Source: Enterobacillus tribolii
GTDB taxonomy: Bacteria; Pseudomonadota; Gammaproteobacteria; Enterobacterales; Enterobacteriaceae
Assembly: GCF_003363015.1 (NCBI RefSeq)
Contig: NZ_QRAP01000018.1
Coordinates: 1-33,323 of the forward strand
DNA: 33,323 nt
Direction: 5' to 3'
Part shown: in pieces, positions 26,509-33,323 of the stretch
How the letters are laid out: each line of letters starts with the position of its first letter
Numbering within the stretch: position 1 is the first letter of the stretch
Made by a program: the position numbers and the translations under genes
The notes under the pieces: generated by a model
What the model saw: only the letters and a program-made list of their open reading frames with translations
What the model was told of the DNA's origin: nothing
Databases searched by the model: none

Positions 26509-27831
26509 TTACTGACTGACTTCGTATAATTGTGAAGCGGCGCCGGCGTGCTGTGCTGCGCCGCAGGCGTCGTCGTATTGACGCAGGACTTCCTGGATGT
26601 GATCGATAACCAACTCGTGCGGCACTGCCGCCAGCTCTCCCTCACGTACTTTACGGTATTGCAGCGGCAGGTACTGACTAATCAGCGGCAGGGGAATCGG
26701 TTCGCTCTCAAGATTTTTAATCAGGCGCGCATAGCTCTCATCCACCTGCCGGTCCGGCCAATAGTATCGGACGCGATCGGAATAGCTGTAGCTGCGCGCC
26801 AGCCGGCGCGTACCGGCATTGCCGGAATAGTGACTCTGCCAATACTCCGGCTTATCCAGCATGGCGTTTTCCAATACCTGACGCAGCCCGGAACAGGCAC
26901 GGGCGCTCAGCAGTTCTTCTTCAATACCGGCCAGGGCAAACAGCGCCTCGCGCAGCGCAAAGGTCAGGGCCGGCCCGACCTTCAGAATAGCGAAGTGGTC
27001 GGTCACCAATTGACGCAGCGCGCTGGTTTTCTGGTAATCGGTGGAATGTGCTTCAAACACCAACCCGTCATGATGTTCAATCATCCGGCTGAGCGCCTGC
27101 GCTTTGTCATGCTGGTAATCCACAACATGGCTGTTGTCGAATTCAACGCCGGGCTGTACCACCAGCGCGATCACCCGCCCCCAGGCGCCGTCAAGCCCGG
27201 CCGCCATGAAAGCATCACGGTGGGCGGTCAGCGTATTTTCCGCCGCCTGCGGCGTCGTTACCGCCAGCGCAGTCAGCGTCTCATGCGCGCCGCCGGGAAC
27301 CGGAACTTCGGTTCCGATCACATAGGCCAGATCGACTTCGCCGAAACACTCCCGGCAGGTTTGCTCCGCCACGCCGGCCAACTGCGCAGAGCGTCCGGCC
27401 ACGATCTCGTCCGTCAACGGAACCGGGTCGCCCAGGCAAGACATACTGCAATCAAGGTGGATTTTCTTAAAACCGGCGGCTACATAACTGCGGATAAGCG
27501 CCCGCGCATTTTCCATCGCCGGGTCTGCCGCCATATTTTGCCAACGGTTCGGGCCAAGGTGGTCGCCGCCCAGAATCAATGCATCATGCGGAAAATCATG
27601 ACGCTCTGCCATCCGGTATAAAAAATCACGGAAATCCGCGGGCGTCATACCGGTATAGCCGCCAAACTGATCGACCTGATTGGAGGTGGCCTCTACCAGC
27701 AGCGGCTGCTGCCGCTCCCGTGCCAGACGCAGCGCGGCTTCAAGCACCAGAGGATGGGCGGAACATACGGCATAGATCCCCGTTCCGGTTCCCCGTTTGT
27801 GTTCAGCAACCCGCTCAGTTAGTAGTTTCAC
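26509..27831 (-). CDS. kbaZ: D-tagatose-1,6-bisphosphate aldolase accessory subunit
   Basis: KbaZ/AgaZ/GatZ proteins stabilise and activate the catalytic aldolase subunit and were formerly mis-assigned as tagatose-6-phosphate kinases. The protein has 440 residues (E. coli KbaZ 426). It contains [62 protein letters not shown] and [12 protein letters not shown] at 27831 is chosen as start: [12 protein letters not shown] aligns with the E. coli N-terminus and GGAG lies 6 bases upstream, whereas an in-frame GTG at 27861 has no such support. It is first in the unit divergent from agaR. Confidence 0.93.
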   Translation of the reverse strand: MKLLTERVAEHKRGTGTGIYAVCSAHPLVLEAALRLARERQQPLLVEATSNQVDQFGGYTGMTPADFRDFLYRMAERHDFPHDALILGGDHLGPNRWQNMAADPAMENARALIRSYVAAGFKKIHLDCSMSCLGDPVPLTDEIVAGRSAQLAGVAEQTCRECFGEVDLAYVIGTEVPVPGGAHETLTALAVTTPQAAENTLTAHRDAFMAAGLDGAWGRVIALVVQPGVEFDNSHVVDYQHDKAQALSRMIEHHDGLVFEAHSTDYQKTSALRQLVTDHFAILKVGPALTFALREALFALAGIEEELLSARACSGLRQVLENAMLDKPEYWQSHYSGNAGTRRLARSYSYSDRVRYYWPDRQVDESYARLIKNLESEPIPLPLISQYLPLQYRKVREGELAAVPHELVIDHIQEVLRQYDDACGAAQHAGAASQLYEVSQ

Positions 27832-27860
27832 TTTCCTCTCCGTCCTCGTTTTTTTGCCCA

Positions 27861-28055
27861 CAAACCTTTCGATTCATTGCCAATGATAGTTAACCACTCT
27901 GCGATAGAAATAAAACGAAAGGTTTCATTTTTTCGATCCATTTCACAAAAGAAACACAACGAAAGGAAACAAATGCGGGCGGGGCTGCATCGTTAAGGCT
28001 TGCAATGTCCCGGAAGAAAGGCGTTAATAGGCAAATCGAAATAAAACGAAAGAAA
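27861..28055. promoter_or_regulatory. AgaR operator array between kbaZ and agaR
   Basis: Four matches to WRMMTTTCRTTTYRTTTY are visible. They are 27861-27879 (plus, partial), 27907-27924 (minus, AACCTTTCGTTTTATTTC, 18 of 18), 27945-27966 (minus, core and tail matching with one mismatch) and 28038-28055 (minus, TTTCGTTTTATTTC core perfect). They surround both divergent promoters, so AgaR should repress kbaZ-agaVWEF and its own gene. Confidence 0.78.
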
Positions 28056-28072
28056 TCACAGGGTAAGAAGGA

Positions 28073-28885
28073 ATGAGTGACAACGCGCTATCCCGGAACA
28101 AACGTACCGGGGGAACCAGCGAACGGCGTGAACAGATTATCCAGAGGTTGCGCCAGCACGGAAGCGTTCAGGTTAATGATTTAGCGGATTTTTTTGGCGT
28201 ATCTACCGTGACTATCCGTAACGATCTCGCCTTCCTGGAGAAACAGGGGATCGCGGTCAGGGCCTACGGCGGCGCATTAATCTGCGACGGCGGCACGCCC
28301 CCGGCGGAGCCGACGGTGGCGGACAAGAGTTCGCTGAATACCTCGATCAAACAAAGCATCGCCAGCGTGGCGGCCGCGCTCATCCAACCGGGGCACCGGG
28401 TGATTCTCGACTCCGGCACCACCACGTATGAAATCGCGCGCCATATGCGCCATTATCAGAACGTGATCGTCATGACCAACGGAATCAACGTCGCAAACGC
28501 ACTGCTGGAAGCCGAAGGCGTGGAGTTGCTGATGACCGGCGGGCATTTACGTCGCCAATCGCTCTCCTTTTATGGCGAACAGGCCGATCGCTCGTTGCAA
28601 AACTACCATTTCGACATGCTGTTCCTCGGCGTGGACGCCATGGATCCCGAAAGGGGAGTAAGCACTCACAATGAGGATGAAGCGCGCCTTAACCGCCGGA
28701 TGTGTGAAGTTGCAGAGCGTATCATCGTGGTGACGGATTCCAGCAAGTTCAACCGCTCCAGCCTGCACAAAATCATTGATACCAGCCGTATCCATATGAT
28801 CATTACTGATGAAGGCATCGCGGCGGAAGACCTGACCCGGCTGCATAAGATGGGAATAGAAGTGATTCGGGTTCCGCAGCAATAG
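28073..28885 (+). CDS. agaR: DeoR-family repressor of amino-galactoside catabolism
   Basis: AgaR represses the aga operons until an amino-sugar phosphate accumulates. The 270-residue protein (E. coli 269) has an N-terminal helix-turn-helix ([51 protein letters not shown]) and a DeoR sensor domain with [13 protein letters not shown] and [14 protein letters not shown]. Residues 16-270 are close to E. coli AgaR. The ribosome binding site AAGGA abuts the ATG, an unfavourably short spacing that may keep expression low. Its operators are in the 241-base gap to kbaZ. Confidence 0.95.
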   Translation: MSDNALSRNKRTGGTSERREQIIQRLRQHGSVQVNDLADFFGVSTVTIRNDLAFLEKQGIAVRAYGGALICDGGTPPAEPTVADKSSLNTSIKQSIASVAAALIQPGHRVILDSGTTTYEIARHMRHYQNVIVMTNGINVANALLEAEGVELLMTGGHLRRQSLSFYGEQADRSLQNYHFDMLFLGVDAMDPERGVSTHNEDEARLNRRMCEVAERIIVVTDSSKFNRSSLHKIIDTSRIHMIITDEGIAAEDLTRLHKMGIEVIRVPQQ

Positions 28886-28914
28886 CGGTCGGCAAGAGGC
28901 GGGAGAAGCTGAGT

Positions 28915-28961
28915 CAGGGCATCCGGTGAGCGCTACGCAGCCCATGCCGGATGTATCCCTG
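28915..28961. repeat. REP-like palindromic element
   Basis: CAGGG-CATCCGG pairs with CCGGATG-tat-CCCTG, with GCGCTACGC in the loop region, a string reminiscent of enterobacterial REP/BIME units. It lies 30 bases after agaR and 40 before the LuxR-type gene, in the convergent gap where such elements usually occur. There is only one copy in the window, so family membership cannot be tested here. Confidence 0.5.
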
Positions 28962-29000
28962 GGACGAAGTGTATCGTGGCCTAACCGATCGTTTCCTTCA

Positions 29001-29603
29001 TCATAAGCACAGCGTATTCCTTTCTTTTTTTCCGCAGTTGGCAATAAATGAGGCGTATTTATAAAATTCCGCCCGGTTAGCCAACCCTGTTTTTCTGCTG
29101 GCGTTGCGGTAGTGCGTATTGATGGTCTTCGCCGAACGGTTCAGGATTTTGGAGATGGCGTTATTACTATATCCCTTACCAATCAGGCACATAATCTTAT
29201 TCTCAGTCATGGATAGCTGAGAATACTGTTTTAACCCGATCATCTTATACACGTCTTTACTCACGAAAGCCTGGTAATCGAGATCCGCAATCATCAGGAT
29301 TTGTTCTATCTTCGCCAACGTGTTCTTCAGGCTGTCCTGCTTATAACCAAAGGGGATATGAACGGTGATTTTTTCTCCGCTGCGCCATTCTTCGGAACCA
29401 TCCGGGGAAGCCGGTTTGTTACGAAAAATGTTAATACTGGCCATGTTGTCCCTGAAGATAATATCTGCCTCAGCATTATTCTGCTCGCATGAAGGTAACA
29501 GGAAGAATAGGTCGTGCTGGCTGTCCGTCAAAGCATCCCAAAGCAGCTCGCTCAGGCCGGCAAGCTGATAATAATTTGAGTTCACTATTAATACATTCAA
29601 CAT
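29001..29603 (-). CDS. LuxR-type transcriptional regulator with atypical N-terminal domain
   Basis: The 200-residue protein ends in a LuxR/FixJ helix-turn-helix (about residues 132-190): LSMTENKIMCLIGKGYSNNAISKILNRSAKTINTHYRNASRKTGLANRAEFYKYA. The N-terminus MLNVLIVNSNYYQLAGLSELL looks like the first strand and helix of a receiver domain. No clear phospho-acceptor Asp cluster is seen, as in RcsA- or BglJ-type pseudo-receivers. GGAGAGA lies 7 bases before the ATG. It is alone between the aga locus and the end of the type VI secretion operon, with a long AT-rich upstream region. Targets unknown. Confidence 0.78.
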   Translation of the reverse strand: MLNVLIVNSNYYQLAGLSELLWDALTDSQHDLFFLLPSCEQNNAEADIIFRDNMASINIFRNKPASPDGSEEWRSGEKITVHIPFGYKQDSLKNTLAKIEQILMIADLDYQAFVSKDVYKMIGLKQYSQLSMTENKIMCLIGKGYSNNAISKILNRSAKTINTHYRNASRKTGLANRAEFYKYASFIANCGKKERNTLCL

Positions 29604-30229
29604 ACATTAATCTCTCCATGATTATTATTTTTTTATACTCCTGGTGCAAATATCACAAAGCGATCTGAACTAAAAACAACCAACATCATGATGCGTCGCA
29701 TTACGCACCAAACGAATACCACTGATAAAAAAACAGCGGATAATCAAAAAAGGTTGCTTTGAAGTAAAGTCACTAATCGAAATCACTACTAAAATGTATC
29801 TTTAATATTTTTTTAACACCTCTTTTTCATAGGGTGTAACTATCGCTCACCATAATTTTATGGCGATACGATTAGGTCTATAAAATTAGAAAAGTAAAAT
29901 TTTCAGGTTCTGCTAAGAGTAACGAAAAATCCTTCCCCGCTATGATTCTTACAAATCCCAAGATAAAAACTATTCTAGTTCCTTTTGATAAAACGATCAA
30001 ATAAAAAGAAAAATAGCACATTTTAAGCATAAAAAACCACCATCACGAAAAAGTTAAGTTTTTCATGCTAATCAATTCGTTTATTATCAGAATAAATATG
30101 AATCTAATAAAGGTTATTTACCCCGCATACAATCTCTCCATACAAAATATGTTCTAACTTTGGGGATGTTCTTTTTTTTCTCAGTTTTATCCCAACAAAA
30201 AACAGAGACAATAAAAACACCAGTAATAT

Positions 30230-30305
30230 AAAAAAGGTCAAAATGGTCGCCAATAAACATTAAAACGACATGTTTCGCCGCTGAAAAAGCGTGACAACCA
30301 TTTTG
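30230..30305 (-). terminator. Probable terminator of the type VI secretion operon
   Basis: On the minus strand a 9-bp perfect inverted repeat (CAAAATGGT ... ACCATTTTG, arms 30297-30305 and 30239-30247) encloses 49 bases with an inner CGCT-TTTTC-AGCG hairpin. It is followed by ACC and six T residues (30230-30235). It lies about 50 bases past the tssE stop. The wide loop makes it atypical. Confidence 0.5.
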
Positions 30306-30331
30306 GCTCTTTGGTGTTTGGCTCTTTAGTG
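30302..30331. repeat. Tandem 15-bp direct repeat after tssE
   Basis: TTTGGCTCTTTGGTG (30302-30316) is immediately followed by TTTGGCTCTTTAGTG (30317-30331), one mismatch. It lies between the tssE stop and the terminator-like hairpin and is probably a replication-slippage duplication. Confidence 0.75.
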
Positions 30332-30352
30332 TTCTCTGAACGCTCTATTGAA

Positions 30353-30844
30353 TCAGAGTAATTTCAAGTCCATTGATCCGGATTCCGTGTCATACCGACC
30401 ATGCATACAAAGATCGATAGGATAAGGTTCCCAATAAATAAACCCTCGAATTTCAAAAAGAATAAGTGCGTTTCTGGCCAAATGCTCTTTCTCCTGTAAA
30501 GAGCGTACGAGCAATGATTCCGGTATAATCCGCGGTTCGAAACGAAGTATCGCGTTACGCACCACTTTTTCTATAACATTCCAGTTACGATGATTTTCAA
30601 ACGTACCGATTAAGGCGGAAATGCCATAGTTAATCACCGACTCGGCGATAAGCTGGTGCTTCTCTTCCACAAGCCGATCTTCAACGTTGGTATGATTCAG
30701 CAAGTTCACGATATCTTTTTGCACGATAGCGCGCATCGCCCGCGAATCCAGATGACTTTGATCGAAACGCTCGCGTACGCTTTTCGGTTCATCATCCAAC
30801 AGTCGTTCCAACAAAGTGGGCAGATACTGCTTTTTCTTTTCCAT
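30353..30844 (-). CDS. tssE: Type VI secretion baseplate subunit TssE (gp25-like)
   Basis: TssE is the phage gp25-like wedge component of the T6SS baseplate that starts sheath assembly. The 163-residue protein has the usual opening LPTLLERLLDDEP, the central VINYGISALIG and the characteristic AILRFEPRIIPESLLV. It follows tagJ after 11 bases and is the last gene of the operon in this direction. Length is normal for the family. Confidence 0.88.
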   Translation of the reverse strand: MEKKKQYLPTLLERLLDDEPKSVRERFDQSHLDSRAMRAIVQKDIVNLLNHTNVEDRLVEEKHQLIAESVINYGISALIGTFENHRNWNVIEKVVRNAILRFEPRIIPESLLVRSLQEKEHLARNALILFEIRGFIYWEPYPIDLCMHGRYDTESGSMDLKLL

Positions 30845-30855
30845 ACGCGGATCGT

Positions 30856-31656
30856 TTAGCCGAACGTGATGTTGCCGGTTTCAAACAACGAATATTCGTT
30901 CTGATCGGTGATCAGCACTTTCCTTCCGCTCCCAACGGAAAGCAGCGGCGAAAGTTGATTCCACTCGGTTTTGTAGCCCAGCTTAATTTCCTGCTCCGCT
31001 GCTTCGCTCACCGGGTAACGGGAAGGAATAAAACCGTAGTAAACCTGATCGTTTACCTTGATGTGCGCCGGTGCCCAGATTAAGTCGAGCAGATCCTTCG
31101 GCTGGGAGATCTCCATGCTCTGGATATCTGCATAAGGCACCCAGCGATATCCGCCGGCGCTGATGAATTCACAAATCGGTCCCAGGCGACCGTCGCTGTC
31201 AGCAATCCATTCAAACTGACCGGAGGTTTCTCCCGTTCCGCCGCTCATCGGCGCCAGATCGAACGCTTCCTCGCGCAACGCCTCGGACTCATCGGTATTT
31301 CCTTTATGGCTGGCCAGGTTAGCCTTGTGCAATTTACTCATCCACTCCGGCGCGTCGCCTTCATGCAGCATTCCCGCCTTGCGTTCGCCACTCAGCACCT
31401 GAACACGCAGCATTTCGCTGAATACCAGGTTTTTAAACAGTTCGATCTGCTTACTGCGCTCGTTGTCAATGACACCCAACGTCTGGAGCTGCGTCAGGGC
31501 TTTACTCCATTGTCCGTCAGCACAATACATCTTGAATAATGTCTCGCGCGCGCCGGTGTCCTGCGGAAATTTTTTCACCTTTTCCAGCATGGCCAACAAC
31601 ACGTCGCCCAGATGAGAAGTCTTCAGTAATTGTGCCAGTGTAGTAGTATCCTGCAT
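30856..31656 (-). CDS. tagJ: Type VI secretion accessory protein TagJ (ImpE family)
   Basis: ImpE/TagJ proteins bind TssB and help ClpV-sheath interactions in some systems, although they are not essential. The 266-residue protein has an N-terminal TPR-like half (PQDTGARETLFKMYCADGQWSKALTQLQTLGVID) and a C-terminal half with GPICEFISAGGYRWVPYADIQSMEIS..PKDLLDLIWAPA, typical of the family. It lies 26 bases after the TagK-like gene and 11 before tssE, clearly co-transcribed. Confidence 0.85.
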   Translation of the reverse strand: MQDTTTLAQLLKTSHLGDVLLAMLEKVKKFPQDTGARETLFKMYCADGQWSKALTQLQTLGVIDNERSKQIELFKNLVFSEMLRVQVLSGERKAGMLHEGDAPEWMSKLHKANLASHKGNTDESEALREEAFDLAPMSGGTGETSGQFEWIADSDGRLGPICEFISAGGYRWVPYADIQSMEISQPKDLLDLIWAPAHIKVNDQVYYGFIPSRYPVSEAAEQEIKLGYKTEWNQLSPLLSVGSGRKVLITDQNEYSLFETGNITFG

Positions 31657-31682
31657 TTATAATAATTCCCTTAACGATATGA

Positions 31683-32522
31683 TTAATAATGACTATCAAG
31701 CCCAACCTTGTAGAAATCCCGAAATACCAGTTCGGGCACGCTTTTCTTCTCTTTCATCGCCACATCGTCCGGTGCCAGTGATTTCAGAATATCGATCTTC
31801 TCTTCCTCATCGAGGATTTCACTGGTGCTGTTTTCCATATCCAGCTCCTCCCAGACTCTCTCGATCAGGAAAGGCGTATCGATAATGCACTCGGTCAGCG
31901 TCTTGCTTTTGCTTTGTTCTCTGTCACGATCAAAACGCTCATCACCCACGGAAAAACGATTTTCCTGATCGTGAATATTGTTCGAGAAGCCTCCCCTGCC
32001 CTGTTCATGCCAGATCAGGAAACGCTTATATTCCACTTCCAGCGTTTTCAGCACGTCATCGCTGTTATTTTGTGCAGCAGTAACATCGTTGAAGTAGCGC
32101 AAATCCGTCAGGTAATGCCCGCCATTAGGCAGGATATCTTCAACCCTGGGGATGTTATCGGTTGCGGTTTCCTGTGAAAGCAGCCAGTCGCGCTGCCACA
32201 CGTCGTCGGTGAGATTGGTATGATCAACGACAACGCCGATTTTAAAATGGCCGCATTGGAGCTTCTGACCAATACGGAGAGGATGTATCGCGCCATACTC
32301 CACATCCGCGCCGTCCAACAGGCAAACATGCTTCTGACACAGGTTTACCAGTACCGGCCCGGAGGCTTTCCAGTAAAAAACCATCGCATAGCCGTCCTGC
32401 GCCGGTTGGTGGGGTCCGAAGACCCCACGAACCACGTCGAAACTCACGGCGTTCTCCCGCGTTAGCGTGTCATTCAACCCGATAGCGGCCCGGGTATCCG
32501 GCCAAGTGAGAATCAATCGCAT
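31683..32522 (-). CDS. Type VI secretion-associated protein, TagK-like
   Basis: The 279-residue protein begins with an FHA-like region (residues ~1-115: CLLDGADVEYGAIHPLRIGQKLQCGHFKIGVVV), followed by a charged middle and a C-terminal EEEKIDILKSLAPDD segment. This layout fits TagK proteins, which are found in enterobacterial T6SS clusters and have no established biochemical role. The start codon lies 2 bases past the PAAR stop, with GGCGG as weak ribosome binding site. The assignment rests on remembered similarity and on position between PAAR and tagJ. Confidence 0.6.
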   Translation of the reverse strand: MRLILTWPDTRAAIGLNDTLTRENAVSFDVVRGVFGPHQPAQDGYAMVFYWKASGPVLVNLCQKHVCLLDGADVEYGAIHPLRIGQKLQCGHFKIGVVVDHTNLTDDVWQRDWLLSQETATDNIPRVEDILPNGGHYLTDLRYFNDVTAAQNNSDDVLKTLEVEYKRFLIWHEQGRGGFSNNIHDQENRFSVGDERFDRDREQSKSKTLTECIIDTPFLIERVWEELDMENSTSEILDEEEKIDILKSLAPDDVAMKEKKSVPELVFRDFYKVGLDSHY

Positions 32523-32524
32523 AA

Positions 32525-32794
32525 TCAGCCGCCTATACAGACATTACCGGATCCCGTTGCGACTACGGCACCGCATCCGGTTACATCGCCAAGGCGACCT
32601 GCCGAACTTCCGTTAATGAATACGGAGCCGGACCCACACGCCAGCGGTGCGGCGCCGTGCAATACAGCACAGGTCGCAATACTGCCGCCAACCAAAGCGG
32701 CAGAGCTGCTGTTAATGAATACATCGCCGGAGCCGCTCACGATGGCGCCGCCGTGCGTTGTACAGTCACCCACTCTGGCTGCATTTTGTGACAT
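32525..32794 (-). CDS. PAAR-domain spike-tip protein
   Basis: PAAR proteins sharpen the VgrG spike and can carry effectors. This is a single-domain form of 89 residues with NAARVGD at the start and three repeats of the GSG-x-V-xI-x-G/N type (GSGDVFINSS, GSGSVFINGS, GSGNVCIGG). His14 and the cysteines are candidates for the zinc site. It has no C-terminal toxin extension. AGGAGG lies 5 bases before the ATG. It precedes the TagK-like gene with almost no gap and follows the repeat protein by 64 bases. Confidence 0.92.
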   Translation of the reverse strand: MSQNAARVGDCTTHGGAIVSGSGDVFINSSSAALVGGSIATCAVLHGAAPLACGSGSVFINGSSAGRLGDVTGCGAVVATGSGNVCIGG

Positions 32795-32858
32795 ACGTAC
32801 CTCCTCAGTTCATCAGATAACTGCCCGGCGCACGATCGCACCGGACGTGTTAATACGA

Positions 32859-33323
32859 CTAGTCCGCAGACCATGGCCCCCCGGGTGGTAACGGCGCCCT
32901 GGCTTCAACCCAATCCGTTGAGGTCGGACTCGGAGTGTCCGTCGGTGGTGGCGTTACCGGCGGCGTCGGCGTCGGTGTTACCGGCGGTGTCGGCGTCTCT
33001 GTTACCGGCGGCGTCGGCGTCTCCGTTACCGGCGGCGTCGGCGTTTCCGTTACCGGCGGCGTCGGCGTTTCCGTTACCGGCGGCGTCGGTGTTTCCGTTA
33101 CCGGCGGCGTCGGTGTTTCCGTTACCGGCGGCGTCGGCGTTTCCGTTACCGGCGGTGTCGGCGTTTCCGTTACCGGCGGCGTCGGTGTTTCCGTTACCGG
33201 CGGTGTCGGCGTTTCCGTTACCGGCGGCGTCGGCGTTTCCGTTACCGGCGGCGTCGGCGTTTCCGTTACCGGCGGCGTCGGCGTTTCCGTTACCGGCGGC
33301 GTCGGCGTTTCCGTTACCGGCGG
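32859..33323 (-). CDS. C-terminal part of a Thr/Pro-rich repeat protein in the T6SS operon (partial)
   Basis: The minus-strand frame is open from the window edge for 154 codons and stops at TAG (32859-32861); the start lies outside. All but the last ~32 residues are copies of VTETPTPP, a flexible, probably extended linker or stalk. The non-repeated end is TDTPSPTSTDWVEARAPLPPGGPWSAD. Position just upstream of PAAR suggests a T6SS structural or cargo protein such as an extended VgrG, but nothing visible identifies the folded part. The plus-strand frame through the repeat is also open; the minus reading is preferred because every neighbour in the operon is on the minus strand. Confidence 0.6.
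   Translation of the reverse strand, partial: PPVTETPTPPVTETPTPPVTETPTPPVTETPTPPVTETPTPPVTETPTPPVTETPTPPVTETPTPPVTETPTPPVTETPTPPVTETPTPPVTETPTPPVTETPTPPVTETPTPPVTPTPTPPVTPPPTDTPSPTSTDWVEARAPLPPGGPWSAD
32953..33323. repeat. 24-bp tandem repeat array, at least 15.5 units
   Basis: The plus-strand unit GTTACCGGCGGCGTCGGCGTTTCC recurs 15 times in full plus 11 bases and continues past the window edge. Units differ at only a few positions (C/T exchanges). In the minus reading all differences among units 2-15 are silent in VTETPTPP. The first unit (32953-32976) alone changes a residue (Glu to Pro). There are no spacers, so it is not a CRISPR array. Confidence 0.95.

Larger units (their letters stand above)
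29604..30352. other. 749-base AT-rich intergenic region
   Basis: No gene is supported on either strand; only frames of about 20 codons without ribosome binding sites occur. The LuxR-type gene's promoter must lie near its right-hand start. A bulged inverted repeat TATCG-ctca-CCATAA-tt-TTATGG-CGATA is at 29841-29868. The right end holds the hairpin and tandem repeat listed separately. The base composition is very unlike the flanking genes. Confidence 0.6.

Noticed and set aside
29942-30004. Twenty-codon plus-strand frame starting MILTNPKIK in the AT-rich spacer
   Set aside because: There is no ribosome binding site and no recognisable pattern; open frames of this size are expected by chance.
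32953-33323. Regular repeats that could be taken for a CRISPR array
   Set aside because: The 24-bp units are directly contiguous with no spacers and encode an in-frame 8-residue repeat, so this is a coding minisatellite.

Overview
The window reads as chromosomal DNA of an enterobacterium (Enterobacterales). Almost every recognisable protein is close in length and motif to its Escherichia coli homologue. A complete formate hydrogenlyase-2 locus together with a type VI secretion end-piece would fit Pectobacteriaceae (Pectobacterium/Dickeya/Brenneria-like); that placement is inference. Genes are fairly GC-rich, while two long intergenic stretches (19870-20713 and 29604-30352) are strikingly AT-rich.

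Region 1 (1-16471): a self-contained formate hydrogenlyase-2 cassette on the minus strand. Transcription runs hyfA-B-C-D-E-F-G-H-I-J, then hycI (protease maturing the hydrogenase large subunit) and fdhF (selenocysteine formate dehydrogenase H). hyfA and fdhF each have a textbook sigma54 -24/-12 promoter and an upstream FhlA-type activator site sharing the core GTTCGACA-Y-TTTTG-W-CGA. The matching sigma54 activator (HyfR/FhlA type) is encoded at 14456-16471. A 68-codon unrecognised gene lies between activator and operon, facing away from hyfA. Together the products would oxidise formate to CO2 and pass electrons through HyfA/H/I to the NiFe site of HyfG to make H2, on a membrane arm (HyfB/C/D/E/F) with three antiporter-like subunits that could conserve energy.

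Region 2 (16472-21579): lysA (last step of lysine synthesis) and its divergent activator lysR; a Rob-like AraC regulator convergent with lysR; a long AT-rich spacer; a 69-residue cysteine-containing peptide with a double-glycine leader-like N-terminus; and a small secreted SnoaL/CaMKII-association-domain-like protein. The last two each end in an intrinsic terminator.

Region 3 (21580-28885): an amino-galactoside (aga/kba) catabolic locus. agaR (DeoR family) diverges from kbaZ-agaV-agaW-agaE-agaF (aldolase accessory subunit and mannose-family PTS EIIB, C, D, A). A second AgaR-controlled unit, agaS-kbaY, follows after a regulatory gap. The sugar is imported and phosphorylated, deaminated/isomerised by AgaS and, after a phosphorylation not encoded here, cleaved by KbaY/KbaZ. 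No agaA deacetylase or agaI is in the locus. Near-perfect matches to the AgaR operator occur in both control regions.

Region 4 (28886-33323): a REP-like hairpin, an atypical LuxR-type regulator, a 750-base AT-rich spacer, and the 3' end of a type VI secretion operon on the minus strand. In transcription order this is a Thr/Pro-rich 24-bp tandem-repeat protein (5' end outside the window), a PAAR spike protein, a TagK-like protein, TagJ/ImpE and TssE. A hairpin plus T-run after tssE is the probable end of the operon.
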